Shown: positions 9,535-18,984, counted from the first letter of the stretch. The stretch is DNA of 52,838 bases from Alphaproteobacteria bacterium UBA3773 (GCA_002372275.1 DFFP01000002.1:15642-68479); one strand, 5' to 3'. Translations and numbers: made by a program. Notes: generated by a model from the sequence alone, not told the origin.

Positions 9535-9560
9535 AGATTCCGAAACAAGTTCGGAATGAC
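9535..9560. repeat. Short palindromic repeat ending in ATGAC
   Basis: AGATTCCGAA and TTCGGAATGAC form an inverted repeat around ACAAG. It sits between the terminator of RNA unit B and the ribosome site of the BspA-like gene. Related copies are at 19087 and 29104. Confidence 0.65.
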
Positions 9561-9580
9561 AATGACGTTTTTTTTAATTT

Positions 9581-9740
9581 AAAAAAACACTTTGAAAAAA
9601 TCAAAGTGGGAGCTAAGAAACTGCATAGATTCAGTCAGACTTATTCGCCGCAAACGCGCTTATTTCATCTACTCCCTTAAAGGAGTTTATATATTATCTA
9701 TGTGGTGTTTCTTAGGCACCATCGCTCAACCGTAGCGATA
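9581..9740 (-). ncRNA. Structured RNA unit B (leader of the BspA-like gene at 8492)
   Basis: The minus-strand promoter is TTGACT (plus 9769-9774), 17 nt, CAAAAT (plus 9746-9751). P1 is 9721-9726 with 9734-9739 and has a GGTTGA loop. P2 is 9613-9630 with 9696-9715 in two segments. The CTCCC complement at 9672-9676 can pair with 9682-9685 (local hairpin) or 9608-9612 (pseudoknot). The conserved core (ATAAGC, GC, CGAATA, ACT in the RNA) is at 9632-9663. The terminator is 9588-9595 with 9601-9608, then seven U residues. It resembles unit A in architecture but not in sequence. Confidence 0.72.
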
Positions 9741-9810
9741 CTTTCATTTTGCCTGATTTTTACTAAAAAGTCAAGCTTATGTGTTTGTTTTTTAAATTTT
9801 ATTACAGTAT

Positions 9811-9839
9811 TGACAGAAACGTTGTGATGTGATAGACGT
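9811..9839 (+). promoter_or_regulatory. Probable promoter of the 9874 gene
   Basis: TTGACA at 9811-9816, a 17-nt spacer, then TAGACG. The -35 is consensus and the -10 is weak. Confidence 0.4.
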
Positions 9840-9873
9840 GAGGCCAAATTTAATTATTTAAACTTGTATCATT

Positions 9874-10254
9874 ATGGAAGAAAAACTTAAAAAAACAGCC
9901 TGTGATTTGTATAGGCAAAAGTACGGCAAGTTACCACAAGAAGATGGTTTGACCGTTTTTGTTTACGATCAAGGTGCGCGTGGATTTTATTATTCCACCT
10001 CAAAAAACAGAATTAAAGCTTTTGCTATCCAGCAAAAGCTTCATCAAAAAATTATGATGTATTATCTACTGTCACTGACTGCGGCCGGAATAGCTTTGAT
10101 TGTCTTTTTGACGTTCATGCTTAATCAAAATCCGGAGCTTTGTTTGATGATCACAAAAATTTGGGCTTTTGCAGAGCTTGCCGTTTCTATCCTTTTACTG
10201 GTTTATGTTTGCGCTACAAAGGATAGAAAAACGGTTTTTATTGCATTGCCTTGA
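9874..10254 (+). CDS. Small two-helix membrane protein, unknown
   Basis: 126 residues. A soluble N-terminal half of about 65 residues is followed by two hydrophobic stretches (about 68-90 and 95-117) with a few polar residues between, so a helical-hairpin membrane protein is likely. There is no signal peptide and no motif I recognise. The ribosome site is weak. It stands alone between RNA unit B and a bidirectional terminator shared with the next, convergent operon. The frame is open with normal codon use, so it is probably real. Confidence 0.6.
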   Translation: MEEKLKKTACDLYRQKYGKLPQEDGLTVFVYDQGARGFYYSTSKNRIKAFAIQQKLHQKIMMYYLLSLTAAGIALIVFLTFMLNQNPELCLMITKIWAFAELAVSILLLVYVCATKDRKTVFIALP

Positions 10255-10273
10255 GTGCTCTGAAATCTAAATT

Positions 10274-10313
10274 AAAAAAAACAGCTTTATCAAAAGATAG
10301 GGCTGTTTTTTTG
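10274..10313. terminator. Bidirectional terminator between convergent genes
   Basis: ACAGC pairs with GCTGT, with A and T runs on either side, so it can act for the 9874 gene (+) and the 10317 gene (-). Confidence 0.7.
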
Positions 10314-10316
10314 AAG

Positions 10317-11231
10317 TTATAATCCGTTAGAACGACGCCTGCCGACAAAGACGTTGACATTTTGTTGTTGCCGGGCTGTCATTTGTGTCTTCGGGTAAGA
10401 AGAGGGGAGATTCTTTCTTATTTCTTCAATACGAATGCGCAAATCATTTGGATAGAGCAAAGCATTTTCCCAAAGACGGCGGGTTTTGTTTTCAACACTA
10501 TTTGAACCGCCTTGTGTAAACATCGGGCTGTTCATCTGCAAAGCCAAGTTTTCAAGTCTGCCGAGTTTAATCACATTTTGGATGTGTTCATTTAACAAAG
10601 GAATCGCCTCAGCCTCGCTGATACGTCCGCATTTGACATCACGAAGCAAACGTACAAACGCGCGCTCCGGTTGAGACTTTTCTAAATCCGTTTTCATACC
10701 TTTCAAACGCTTTTCTTGTAAATCACGACGCTTTTTTCGATTTTCAGGCGTTTTGGGCATTTTTTCATAAGCTCTGATTAAAGCCGTATCAGCCGCAATT
10801 TCTTCAGAGGCCTTTAAGGAATAACCGGTTTTAGCAAATTCGCGCGCAATTAAAATCATGGCGGCCACTTCTGCCGGAGACATTTTATAGCCTTTAGAGG
10901 TTAAATCATCATAGGCCGGATGATTTTTAAGTTCATCCGGAATAAGGGCATAAGGAGAGTTTTTCTCTTCAGCTTCTTTTTTGGCTTTTTCGGCGTCTTG
11001 AGAAGTGAAGTTCGGGTCATTTTTAGCACTTTCCAAAACTTCCGGCGGGCAGACTCTGCCATATGCTTTATACGATTCTGGCACTTTGAGCCATGCTTCA
11101 AACTGGGAACGATGTCTGGCAAAAATGGCGTTCATCAGCGAGTCATCTGCTTTATCTGAGCAAAGCTTGTAGAAAGCCTCTAAATCATAGGCTTGTAAAT
11201 ATCTTGTAAATTCTGCGCCGATATCTGCCAT
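10317..11231 (-). CDS. Unknown hydrophilic alpha-helical protein
   Basis: 304 residues, charged and helix-rich, with no signal peptide or membrane segment. A Lys/Glu-rich stretch covers about residues 75-95 and another about 165-190. GGAG precedes the ATG. It lies 9 bp after the 11241 gene and is almost surely co-transcribed with it. I see no catalytic motif and do not recognise the family. Confidence 0.65.
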   Translation of the reverse strand: MADIGAEFTRYLQAYDLEAFYKLCSDKADDSLMNAIFARHRSQFEAWLKVPESYKAYGRVCPPEVLESAKNDPNFTSQDAEKAKKEAEEKNSPYALIPDELKNHPAYDDLTSKGYKMSPAEVAAMILIAREFAKTGYSLKASEEIAADTALIRAYEKMPKTPENRKKRRDLQEKRLKGMKTDLEKSQPERAFVRLLRDVKCGRISEAEAIPLLNEHIQNVIKLGRLENLALQMNSPMFTQGGSNSVENKTRRLWENALLYPNDLRIRIEEIRKNLPSSYPKTQMTARQQQNVNVFVGRRRSNGL

Positions 11232-11240
11232 GACAAGCTC

Positions 11241-12704
11241 CTATCTACCACCTCTGGCGTTGTTGAAGGCATTGGCAAGAGAAGCGCCGTAAACAGCATC
11301 TCGTTTTTGATCCCAACCCTTGTTTTCAACAGCCTTTTTGGCAATTTCCTTTCTAACATTTTTATAATCAGAAAGTGACATATTTTTAAGTTGTGTTAAA
11401 GGTGTTCCTTTGCCTTCAGCATCAAATTTGTAACCGACATCATTGGCAAGTGTTGCTAAATTTCTGGCCTCAAGGGCTTTGTGTGCTTCAAAGTCTTTCA
11501 TTAATCTTGGTAAAGGTAACTTTGATTGTACTTCTGTTACCGGTTTTCCGGTGATTTCGGAAAGATCTGAGATAATTTGATCTGAAATACGTTTAAGAGC
11601 TACTTTGCGCTTATCAATAGTATCCATCTCTTCAAGTTCGAAGCCTGCAAATTCGGCAGCCTCTTTAATTCCTTTGTCAATTTGTTTTAAGGCTTCTTCG
11701 GGATTTTCAGGAAGATTTGTTATACCAAGAGATTCGGCCATAGCCGCTATTTTTTCTTTTTCGGTAGCTTCATTTGGCTTTTGCTCTTGCTGTTGTTCTT
11801 GTTCTTGTTCTTGCCCTTGACCTTGACGTTCTTCTTGTTGTCTCTTAAGCTCTTTTTCTAAAATCTTTTTAACATCATCAGGCAAAGATTGATAATCAGG
11901 GCTTTGGGGGTCAATTTGAGGTGCACCGATAAGGCTCAATTTATCACCGTTCGGATATGTCTCAGATGAGCTTAGAACTGCTGCATAGAGCATTAATTTT
12001 TGCGCGCCCGTTAATGTGTCGCCGATTTTGATATTCAAATTACTTTTAGCTGCATCGCGGACAAGACCTTTGTAAAGCAGAAAATCAGCGTCTTGCGTAA
12101 TAGCGGCGTTCTTTTCAGAAGTATAATCAACACGGCCTTGAACTTCTTTAAGGCCGACAGAGTATTGTACGGGAGCAACGGCTTCTTTTTCTTCCACGTC
12201 CTTTGAAACGTCTTTTGCAAAATTTTTCCATATTTCTCTTTTCTTTGCAACCCACTCTAAATCTTGATTTTCATCTTTTTGATCGCCTTTATCAGCATCT
12301 TCGAGTGTCATGTCTTCACGCTTTACAGGCTTTGTTATTTCCTTGAAAGCTTCTTCTAATTTCTTTTTTTCTTCTTCGCTTTCAGCTTTTTTTAATAGGT
12401 CATCTAAACCACTTCTGTCAAACCCTTGCATTAAAGGTTGACCATCTTTATCAGTTTTATCCTGGCCATTCTCATCTTTTAGCGAGAAAGCAGGCTTACA
12501 AACAAGTTCGCGTGTTTTAGCTTTAATCTCTTCAAGAACTTTATCTAAAGATTCTTGACTGTCAGCTTTATAACCTGACAAATCAATATGATAGGCATCA
12601 GCCAGTTTATAGTATTCACTTTTTAGAAGTTGTTCTTGATAATTGCCAGTTTCTTGGGTCGTTTCTTGTTCTTGCTCTTGCTCTTTTTTTTCTTCTTCAG
12701 CCAT
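11241..12704 (-). CDS. Unknown Gln/Glu-rich low-complexity protein
   Basis: 487 residues. The N-terminus is a run of E, K and Q (about 1-20), and a second Q/E run lies near residues 290-312. Between them are charged, helix-prone segments with many Lys and Asp. There is no signal peptide or membrane helix. AGGAG lies upstream of the ATG. It heads a two-gene operon with 10317. The Q/E tracts are made of CTTGTT/CTTGCT-type repeats on the plus strand, which could expand or contract by slippage. Function unknown. Confidence 0.65.
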   Translation of the reverse strand: MAEEEKKEQEQEQETTQETGNYQEQLLKSEYYKLADAYHIDLSGYKADSQESLDKVLEEIKAKTRELVCKPAFSLKDENGQDKTDKDGQPLMQGFDRSGLDDLLKKAESEEEKKKLEEAFKEITKPVKREDMTLEDADKGDQKDENQDLEWVAKKREIWKNFAKDVSKDVEEKEAVAPVQYSVGLKEVQGRVDYTSEKNAAITQDADFLLYKGLVRDAAKSNLNIKIGDTLTGAQKLMLYAAVLSSSETYPNGDKLSLIGAPQIDPQSPDYQSLPDDVKKILEKELKRQQEERQGQGQEQEQEQQQEQKPNEATEKEKIAAMAESLGITNLPENPEEALKQIDKGIKEAAEFAGFELEEMDTIDKRKVALKRISDQIISDLSEITGKPVTEVQSKLPLPRLMKDFEAHKALEARNLATLANDVGYKFDAEGKGTPLTQLKNMSLSDYKNVRKEIAKKAVENKGWDQKRDAVYGASLANAFNNARGGR

Positions 12705-12787
12705 GGGTTTTCTCCTATAATGAATTTTATGAATTCAATTTATCATAAAATTTTAATTTTGTCTAGTATTTTTTATGAAATATTTGT

Positions 12788-12822
12788 AAAAAAAATAAGG
12801 CGCATTTTTTTGATGCGCCTTG
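12788..12822 (-). terminator. Terminator of ileS
   Basis: AAGGCGCAT and ATGCGCCTT form a strong stem. On the minus strand a U-rich run follows, just after the ileS stop. Confidence 0.85.
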
Positions 12823-12826
12823 AACT

Positions 12827-15800
12827 TTACAAAACTTTGACGTCAAAGGTGATTTTTTGATTTTCAATGACGTCTGTTGTTCCGGTTTCACACGACGGTG
12901 TGACCTTAAGGGCTAAAACCTGCGCGCTGATATAGGCCTCGTTTTCTTTTAATGCCTCTGAAAGCTCGGCGCTGTCTGTTTGCCAAAACAGCTCAATTCG
13001 GTCAGAGATATTGAAGTCTTTTTCTTTGCGCAAATTTTGAATAAGACGGACAAAATCGCGTGCCATTCCCTCACGGATAAGAGCAGGGGTTAAGGTTGTG
13101 TCAAGGGTCACAACAGCCGTGTTTGAAGCAAACGAAAGTCCCGAAACACCTTCTTTCATCTCAAGTCTGATTTCAAAAAACTCAGGCTTTAAGTTCACGC
13201 CGCCGATAAGAAGTGTTCCGTCTTCGTTTAAGCTCCAGTTTCCTTGTTTGTAAGCCGCCATCACGGCACCCATGTCTTTGCCAAGCGTTTTGCCAAGAAG
13301 CGGGGTATATAAATAAAGCTTTTTCTCGGCATATGCGCTTAAATTGTCATCAAACTTGACTTCTTTGACGTTCAGTTCATCTTTGATGATTTCAACATAA
13401 GACGGCTCAAGCGTTTGTCCGACGAGCGTAAGGGAGGAAAGCGGTAATCTGTTTCTTAAGTTCTTTTCTTCGCGGATTGCTTTGGCAGCCGAGCAAAGTT
13501 CTTGCACAAAATCCATTTCACGAACCAACTGTTCATTGACCTTGATTTCGGAAAGTGTCGGATAATCGCATAAATGAACTGATTCGCCGTCTGTCAGATT
13601 TTTATAGACATATTCTGCTGCAAACGGCATGAGAGGCGCCAAGATTTTGCTTAAATTAAGCAAAATGGTGTAAAGCGTGTTGAAAGCTTCCGGTTCGCCT
13701 TTCCAAAAACGATCGCGGGTGCGGCGGATATACCAGTTGTTTAAAATTTCCATAAAGTTTGTGACTTCTGTTGTCGCCAAGGCTACATCATAAGTCAAAA
13801 GTCCTTTTTGAACGTTGTCTTTTAAGACTTTGAGCTTTGATAAGATGTAGTTGTCAATTGCCTCGGAAGAAGAGCTGATTTCACTTGCTTTATATTCTTC
13901 GGCATTGGCATATAAGACAAAGAAATAAAACGCGTTCCACAGCGGAATGAGTGCGGCACGTGAGGCTTTGGATATTTCTTTTCCTTCCTGATCGACAGCT
14001 AAATTACCGCCCTTTAAGACAGGCGAGGAAACCAAAAACCAACGAAGCGAATCTGAACCGATTTTTTCTAAAACTTCATTCGGGTCAGGATAGTTTTTAA
14101 GGCGCTTAGAGAGTTTTTGACCGCCTTCGGCCATCAAAAGCCCGGTGCAAATACAGTTCTTAAACGCCGGTTTATGGTGCAGAGCCGTTGATAAAACAGT
14201 CAATGTATAGAACCAGCCTCTGGTTTGATCCATAGCTTCCACAATAAAGTCAGCCGGAAAATGATTTTCAAACCATTCTTTGTTTTCAAACGGGTAGTGG
14301 ATTTGTGCATAAGGCATGGAACCTGATTCAAACCAGCAGTCAAAAACATCTGAAACACGGCGCATCATTGTTTGACCCGATGGGTCATCGGGGTTAGGAT
14401 AGACAACATCATCAATATAAGGTTTGTGAAGATTATCAACCATAAATCCTGTTTTTTCTTTAATTTCAGCTATTGAGCCGAAAACATCGATGCGCGGGAA
14501 TTTCGGGTTATCAGACTTCCAGACCGGAATGGGGGTGCCCCAAAAACGATTGCGCGAAATAGACCAATCTCTGGCACCCTCGAGCCATTTGCCGAAACGG
14601 CCGTCTTTGATGTGAGAGGGAATCCAGTTGATTTGTTGATTAAGTTCAACCATTTCATCTCTGAAATCGGTGACTTTCACAAACCATGAGGACATCGCTT
14701 TATAAATCAGCGGTGTGTCGGTGCGCCAGCAAAACGGATAAGAGTGTGTGTATTGCTCTTTTTTGACAAGCAGGTGATTTTCTTTAAGCCATGCTAAAAT
14801 CGGCTCGTTTGTTTCAAAAACCTGCATGCCTTGGTAATCGGGCACTTCGGATGTGAATTTGCCGGCTTCGTCCACAGGGCAAACAACCGGAAAGTTTTCA
14901 TCATATGCACGGCAGGCATCAAAGTCATCTTGACCGAAACCGGGGGCAATATGAACAATGCCCGTTCCGTCTTCGGTTGAAACAAAATCACCTGCTAAAA
15001 CCTTAAAGGCACCTTTTTCTTTTAAATCGGCAAAATAAGGAAACATTGGTTTATAACTCAGACCAATCAGTTCAGAGCCTTTGATGGTGCCGACTTGAAC
15101 AGCATTTTCAAGTTGTTTTTTATAAGATCCCAAACGAGCATTTGCGATGATGTATTTTTGACCGTCCTCTTCCATCACGGCATAGTCAATATCACGCCCG
15201 ACAGCGAGCATCAGGTTTGAAGGAAGAGTCCACGGGGTGGTGGTCCAAACCAAAATCTTCATACCATTTTCGAGCTCAAACATCACGGTAATGGCTGTGT
15301 CTGTTTTTTCTTTATATCCGAGGTTAACCTCAAAGTTTGAAAGAGGGGTTTCGGCTGCCCATGAATAAGGAAGAACGCGGAAATCTTCATAAACCAAACC
15401 TTTGTCGTAAAGGGCTTTGAAATTATGTATCACGCTTTCCATAAAATCGAGATTCATGGTTTTATAATCGTGACTGAAATCAACCCAGCGGCCGATTCTT
15501 TTGAACATATCGACCCAAATCGAGGAGTATTTCAAAACATCGGACCGGCAAAAATCATTGAATTTTTCAACACCGTAAGCTTCAATTTCTTTACGCCCTG
15601 AAACGCCGAGTTGTTTTTCAGCCGACATTTCAGCAGGCAATCCGTGGCAGTCCCACCCCAAACGGCGCTCGACCTTTTTGCCCATCATGGTTTGAAAACG
15701 GGCAACAACATCTTTGACGTATGAGACCATAATATGTCCGTAGTGCGGTGTGCCGTTGGCAAACGGAGGGCCGTCATAAAACACAAATTCGGCGGCACCG

Positions 15801-15913
15801 TCGCGATTGTGGACGGATTTTTCAAAGGTTTTATCTTCATCCCAAAATTTCAAAATTTCTTTTTCAAGAGCCGGAAAATCCGGTTTTGCACTCACGTTTT
15901 GATAATGTTTCAT
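12827..15913 (-). CDS. ileS: Isoleucyl-tRNA synthetase (IleS2/eukaryote-like type)
   Basis: 1028 residues that charge tRNA-Ile. The class I signature is HYGH at residues 57-60, inside GPPFANGTPHYGH. The second signature is KLSKR within GQKLSKRLKNYPDP (about residue 600), a form I associate with the eukaryote-like IleRS2 group, as opposed to the KMSKS of common bacterial IleRS1. The editing domain and anticodon-binding domain are present at normal length. No CxxC zinc finger is visible at the C-terminus. It is a single-gene unit. A perfect CCCCTAGGGG palindrome lies at 15988-15997, upstream. Confidence 0.95.
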   Translation of the reverse strand: MKHYQNVSAKPDFPALEKEILKFWDEDKTFEKSVHNRDGAAEFVFYDGPPFANGTPHYGHIMVSYVKDVVARFQTMMGKKVERRLGWDCHGLPAEMSAEKQLGVSGRKEIEAYGVEKFNDFCRSDVLKYSSIWVDMFKRIGRWVDFSHDYKTMNLDFMESVIHNFKALYDKGLVYEDFRVLPYSWAAETPLSNFEVNLGYKEKTDTAITVMFELENGMKILVWTTTPWTLPSNLMLAVGRDIDYAVMEEDGQKYIIANARLGSYKKQLENAVQVGTIKGSELIGLSYKPMFPYFADLKEKGAFKVLAGDFVSTEDGTGIVHIAPGFGQDDFDACRAYDENFPVVCPVDEAGKFTSEVPDYQGMQVFETNEPILAWLKENHLLVKKEQYTHSYPFCWRTDTPLIYKAMSSWFVKVTDFRDEMVELNQQINWIPSHIKDGRFGKWLEGARDWSISRNRFWGTPIPVWKSDNPKFPRIDVFGSIAEIKEKTGFMVDNLHKPYIDDVVYPNPDDPSGQTMMRRVSDVFDCWFESGSMPYAQIHYPFENKEWFENHFPADFIVEAMDQTRGWFYTLTVLSTALHHKPAFKNCICTGLLMAEGGQKLSKRLKNYPDPNEVLEKIGSDSLRWFLVSSPVLKGGNLAVDQEGKEISKASRAALIPLWNAFYFFVLYANAEEYKASEISSSSEAIDNYILSKLKVLKDNVQKGLLTYDVALATTEVTNFMEILNNWYIRRTRDRFWKGEPEAFNTLYTILLNLSKILAPLMPFAAEYVYKNLTDGESVHLCDYPTLSEIKVNEQLVREMDFVQELCSAAKAIREEKNLRNRLPLSSLTLVGQTLEPSYVEIIKDELNVKEVKFDDNLSAYAEKKLYLYTPLLGKTLGKDMGAVMAAYKQGNWSLNEDGTLLIGGVNLKPEFFEIRLEMKEGVSGLSFASNTAVVTLDTTLTPALIREGMARDFVRLIQNLRKEKDFNISDRIELFWQTDSAELSEALKENEAYISAQVLALKVTPSCETGTTDVIENQKITFDVKVL

Positions 15914-16484
15914 TATAAATAACCTATTGATAAATTAAAATGTACAGTGATAAAATGTAAAATATAAAATGAAAAAAAAAGATGCATCCCCCTAGGGGAT
16001 AATAATGAAAATATGTATTTGAAGCTTTGACATCTTTTATTCCTTTTTGAAACTGCTCTCAAAATTATAACATCTTTGAAGCAAGGTCAAGGCAAAATTT
16101 TGATATTTGTGTGTGTTTTGAGAGAAAGTATTTTAACTTGATAATAAAAAGAAAATTTTTTATACTTCTTTTTGTAACCGGTTGGGTTACGGTGTTTGAA
16201 AAACATCTCTCTAATAAAAACTCCATATCAAGGGGAGTTTCGGATATAAGGGCATGGCCGCGAATAACGAAATCTGTACTGACACAGTTTTTCAACTCCC
16301 CGTTTTGATGTTTTGAAGAACCATCCGGCAAAAGCCGGAGGTATCTTCGTTCCATCCAAGCTATGTTTGCCAATCCGGCTAATGCCGGCTTGGAATTTGC
16401 AAACCACCGACTGACGTCAATGTTTTGCGAATTTGATGTTATCAAAGCGGTTTTTGTTTGAAATTAAAATGGAGTTTATAAAAA
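15914..16484. other. Gene-poor interval with many inverted repeats
   Basis: No convincing gene. The palindrome ATCCCCCTAGGGGAT lies near 15986-16000. From about 16170 several hairpins follow: GTAACC...GGTTAC near 16171-16187; GGGGAGTT near 16233 with AACTCCCC near 16293; a long stem about 16315-16350 with CCGGC-AAAA-GCCGG; and CCGGC-TAAT-GCCGG near 16374-16389 flanked by GTTTGC/GCAAAC. A 126-codon minus-strand frame overlaps these hairpins but has no ribosome site. This could be a structured RNA or a decayed repeat. Confidence 0.45.
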
Positions 16485-16712
16485 ATGCTGGATAGAACAA
16501 TCAGAAAACAACTCGGATACTTGTTATGGCTCGAGAGAGCTAATCAAGAGAAAGAGATCAGATGGGTCGTCAAAAAAATGAAAACAGAAATTTCAAGCGT
16601 GGATTTTGCCGAGCATGGCAAAGGTCATATGAATTGGAATTTTTATCAAAGATTGCTTGATTTATATGGTAAAGAAATTCGAATAACGCTGGTGGATAAA
16701 GAAAAAGGATAA
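16485..16712 (+). CDS. Small basic hypothetical protein
   Basis: 75 residues, rich in Lys, Arg and Glu, with no hydrophobic segment. GGAG lies 11 nt before the ATG. It reads like a compact globular or nucleic-acid-binding protein, but I see no named motif. The stop codon lies at the edge of a dispersed repeat that begins at 16709, so the 3' end may have been altered by the repeat. Confidence 0.5.
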   Translation: MLDRTIRKQLGYLLWLERANQEKEIRWVVKKMKTEISSVDFAEHGKGHMNWNFYQRLLDLYGKEIRITLVDKEKG

Positions 16713-16821
16713 GGAGTGGATCCTGACGGCCTGACGGGCTCTGGATGACGGTTTTAATGGTTTAGATGCCTAACTCGCGTCTTTGCGTTGGCTTCGCCGA
16801 TCTGCGATTCCAGGCATGACA
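16709..16821. repeat. Dispersed repeats ending in ATGAC (second cluster)
   Basis: ATAAGGAGTGGATCCTGACG...GGATGACGG (16709-16752) matches units at 8261 and 8325. GATGCCTAACTCGC...AGGCATGACA (16764-16821) matches the unit at 8389 in its arms, with a different and longer loop. Confidence 0.65.
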
Positions 16822-16937
16822 TAGAAGAGGAATGGATTATCACGATCTAATCACTTTTTGAGTGAAACTTCTTGACGAAGCCATAAAATAGAAGTAACTT
16901 CCTTCAAGTTGAATGTGGCGCGATATGGAGAAATAAT

Positions 16938-18353
16938 ATGCCTCAAGACCTCTTTTTTTATAACACAATGACAAGAACAATCGATCGGTTTGAGCCAAGC
17001 GACGGGAAAACTGTTCGGATGTATTGCTGCGGACCGACGGTTTATAACTATGCGCATATCGGAAATTTGCGGACTTATGTGTTTGAAGATGTTTTGGATA
17101 AAACAATTCGTTTGGCAGGTTACGGCTTAAAGCATGTGATGAATATCACCGATGTCGGGCATTTAACAAGTGATGCCGATGAGGGGGAAGATAAAATGCT
17201 GATTGCGGCCAAGCGTGAAAGTTTGGGCGTTTTGGAAATTGCGCGTAAATATGAGGGTAAGTTTTTTGAAGATACAAAGGCCTTAAATATTAGCCGTCCT
17301 GACGTTGTGGCACGGGCAACAGAACATATCAAAGATATGATTGAGTTCGTCAAAGTCTTGGAAGAAAAAGGATTTGCCTATCTTTCAAACGGTAATGTTT
17401 ATTTTGATACGGCAAAATTTCAAGGTTACGGCAAACTTTCAAAGCAAGACAGATCTGACTTAAAACACGGTGCACGCGTGGAAGAAGACGCCTCTAAACG
17501 CAATCCTTCGGATTTTGTTTTGTGGTTTACGTCATCTAAATTTGAAAATCAGATTTTGCAATGGGATTCGCCTTGGGGGAGAGGATACCCCGGTTGGCAT
17601 ATCGAATGCTCGACCATGGCGATGAAGTATTTGGGCGAAAATGTGGATATTCACTGCGGCGGGGTGGACCATATTCCGGTTCATCACGAAAACGAAATCG
17701 CACAAAGTGAGGCTTATTTAGGCCATGATTGGGTGCATTTTTGGATGCATGGCGAATTTTTGCAACTCAAAAATGCCAAGATGTCGAAATCAAGCGGATC
17801 GTTTTTAACGCTCGATTCTTTGATTGAAAAAGGATATAAGCCGGAACACTATCGCTATTTTTGTTTGCAAAGTCATTACCGCAGTCAGGCAAATTTCAGC
17901 TTTGAAGCATTGGATGCGGCCAAAAATACATATGAGAATTTAACGGCTAAAATTGTGGAATTGAAACAAAATCCGATTAAAGGCGATGATGAAAATGTTT
18001 TAAGCGAATATATCGCCAAATTTGATGATTTTCTGTTTCATGATTTGAAAACGCCGCAGGCGCTTGCCGTGATGTGGGACGCTCTTAAAACAGATAAGCT
18101 TTCAAATGATTCTAAACTCAAATTTTTATTGCATGCTGACGAGGTATTTTCGTTAAAACTTGATGAAATTGAGTTGCCGAAAAATCAAGAGGAGATTCCA
18201 TCAGAGGTGAGGGAACTTGCAAATGAGCGTTTGAAGGCACGTTTAGAAAAAAATTGGCAAAAATCAGATGAGTTGCGCGATGCAATTCTTGAAAAAGGTT
18301 ACGTGATTAAAGATTTGCCCGGCGGAAAATTCGAGCTTTCTAAAGCAAATTAG
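16938..18353 (+). CDS. cysS: Cysteinyl-tRNA synthetase
   Basis: 471 residues that charge tRNA-Cys. The N-terminal motif CCGPTVYNYAHIGN (30-43) holds the HIGH sequence and a zinc-ligand Cys. Further zinc ligands are in HIECS and CGGVDHIPVHHENE. The KMSKSSG signature is near residue 281. Length is normal. GGAG lies 9 nt before the ATG. Its last 14 bp overlap the convergent HAD gene. Only the dispersed repeats separate it from the small 16485 gene. Confidence 0.97.
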   Translation: MPQDLFFYNTMTRTIDRFEPSDGKTVRMYCCGPTVYNYAHIGNLRTYVFEDVLDKTIRLAGYGLKHVMNITDVGHLTSDADEGEDKMLIAAKRESLGVLEIARKYEGKFFEDTKALNISRPDVVARATEHIKDMIEFVKVLEEKGFAYLSNGNVYFDTAKFQGYGKLSKQDRSDLKHGARVEEDASKRNPSDFVLWFTSSKFENQILQWDSPWGRGYPGWHIECSTMAMKYLGENVDIHCGGVDHIPVHHENEIAQSEAYLGHDWVHFWMHGEFLQLKNAKMSKSSGSFLTLDSLIEKGYKPEHYRYFCLQSHYRSQANFSFEALDAAKNTYENLTAKIVELKQNPIKGDDENVLSEYIAKFDDFLFHDLKTPQALAVMWDALKTDKLSNDSKLKFLLHADEVFSLKLDEIELPKNQEEIPSEVRELANERLKARLEKNWQKSDELRDAILEKGYVIKDLPGGKFELSKAN

Positions 18354-18984
18354 TGTTGCCGTTTGGTTTTAATTTTTGGTTTTCGGCTAATTGAATTTGT
18401 TTGACTTTTTTAAAGACGGTTTCGCGCTCATAAACGATGCTGTGGAGCCCGAGTTTTTGCGCTGCTTGAACATTTTGAAGTTTATCATCGATAAAAATAA
18501 CTTCATTGGGCTTGGCTTCTAATTTTTCTAAAACGGTTTGATAAATTTTTGGGTTCGGTTTTAAAAGTCCGAGTTCAAAAGAGGTAAAAATTTGGCTTGG
18601 AAAAGTTAAATGTGAGGCCGTATCTTTTAAATTCGGCAGCGCATTTGAAAGTAAACATACTTTGATGTTTTGACCTCTCAAATATCTCATTAAAGATAAG
18701 GTTTCTTTAAAATACGGCCCGACGCCTCGGTGTAGAGCTTTGTTGATTAATGCAGGCATTTTTTTGTTGTAGGGAACTTTGCAATACCGGCAAAGGTCTT
18801 TGCAAAAGCTTTTGTAATCCGTTTTTCCTGACATAAAGGAATCAAAATTATATGATTTAGCACCATGCCGGGCGTCAAAGAGTGCAACATCTTTTGTTTG
18901 CGCACGAAGACATTCATTCAAAGGTGTTAAAGAATAAGGATAACACACACCGCCCACATCAAAAATACAAAAACGAACAGCCAT
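18340..18984 (-). CDS. HAD-superfamily hydrolase
   Basis: 214 residues of the HAD subfamily IA type. Motif I is FDVGGV (residues 8-13) with the nucleophile Asp9. The second Asp found in phosphatases is Gly here, as in some YihX-like and epoxide-hydrolase-linked HADs. Motif II is LLSNA, the motif III Lys is likely in LLKPNPKIY, and motif IV is FIDDKLQN. A sugar-phosphate or nucleotide phosphatase role is possible, but the substrate cannot be read from sequence. It overlaps the cysS end by 14 bp on the opposite strand. Confidence 0.85.
   Translation of the reverse strand: MAVRFCIFDVGGVCYPYSLTPLNECLRAQTKDVALFDARHGAKSYNFDSFMSGKTDYKSFCKDLCRYCKVPYNKKMPALINKALHRGVGPYFKETLSLMRYLRGQNIKVCLLSNALPNLKDTASHLTFPSQIFTSFELGLLKPNPKIYQTVLEKLEAKPNEVIFIDDKLQNVQAAQKLGLHSIVYERETVFKKVKQIQLAENQKLKPNGNTNLL

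Noticed and set aside
16065..16445. 126-codon minus-strand frame
   Set aside because: No ribosome site and no recognisable domain. It covers the hairpins of the 16.2-16.4 kb region and is more likely a by-product of them.
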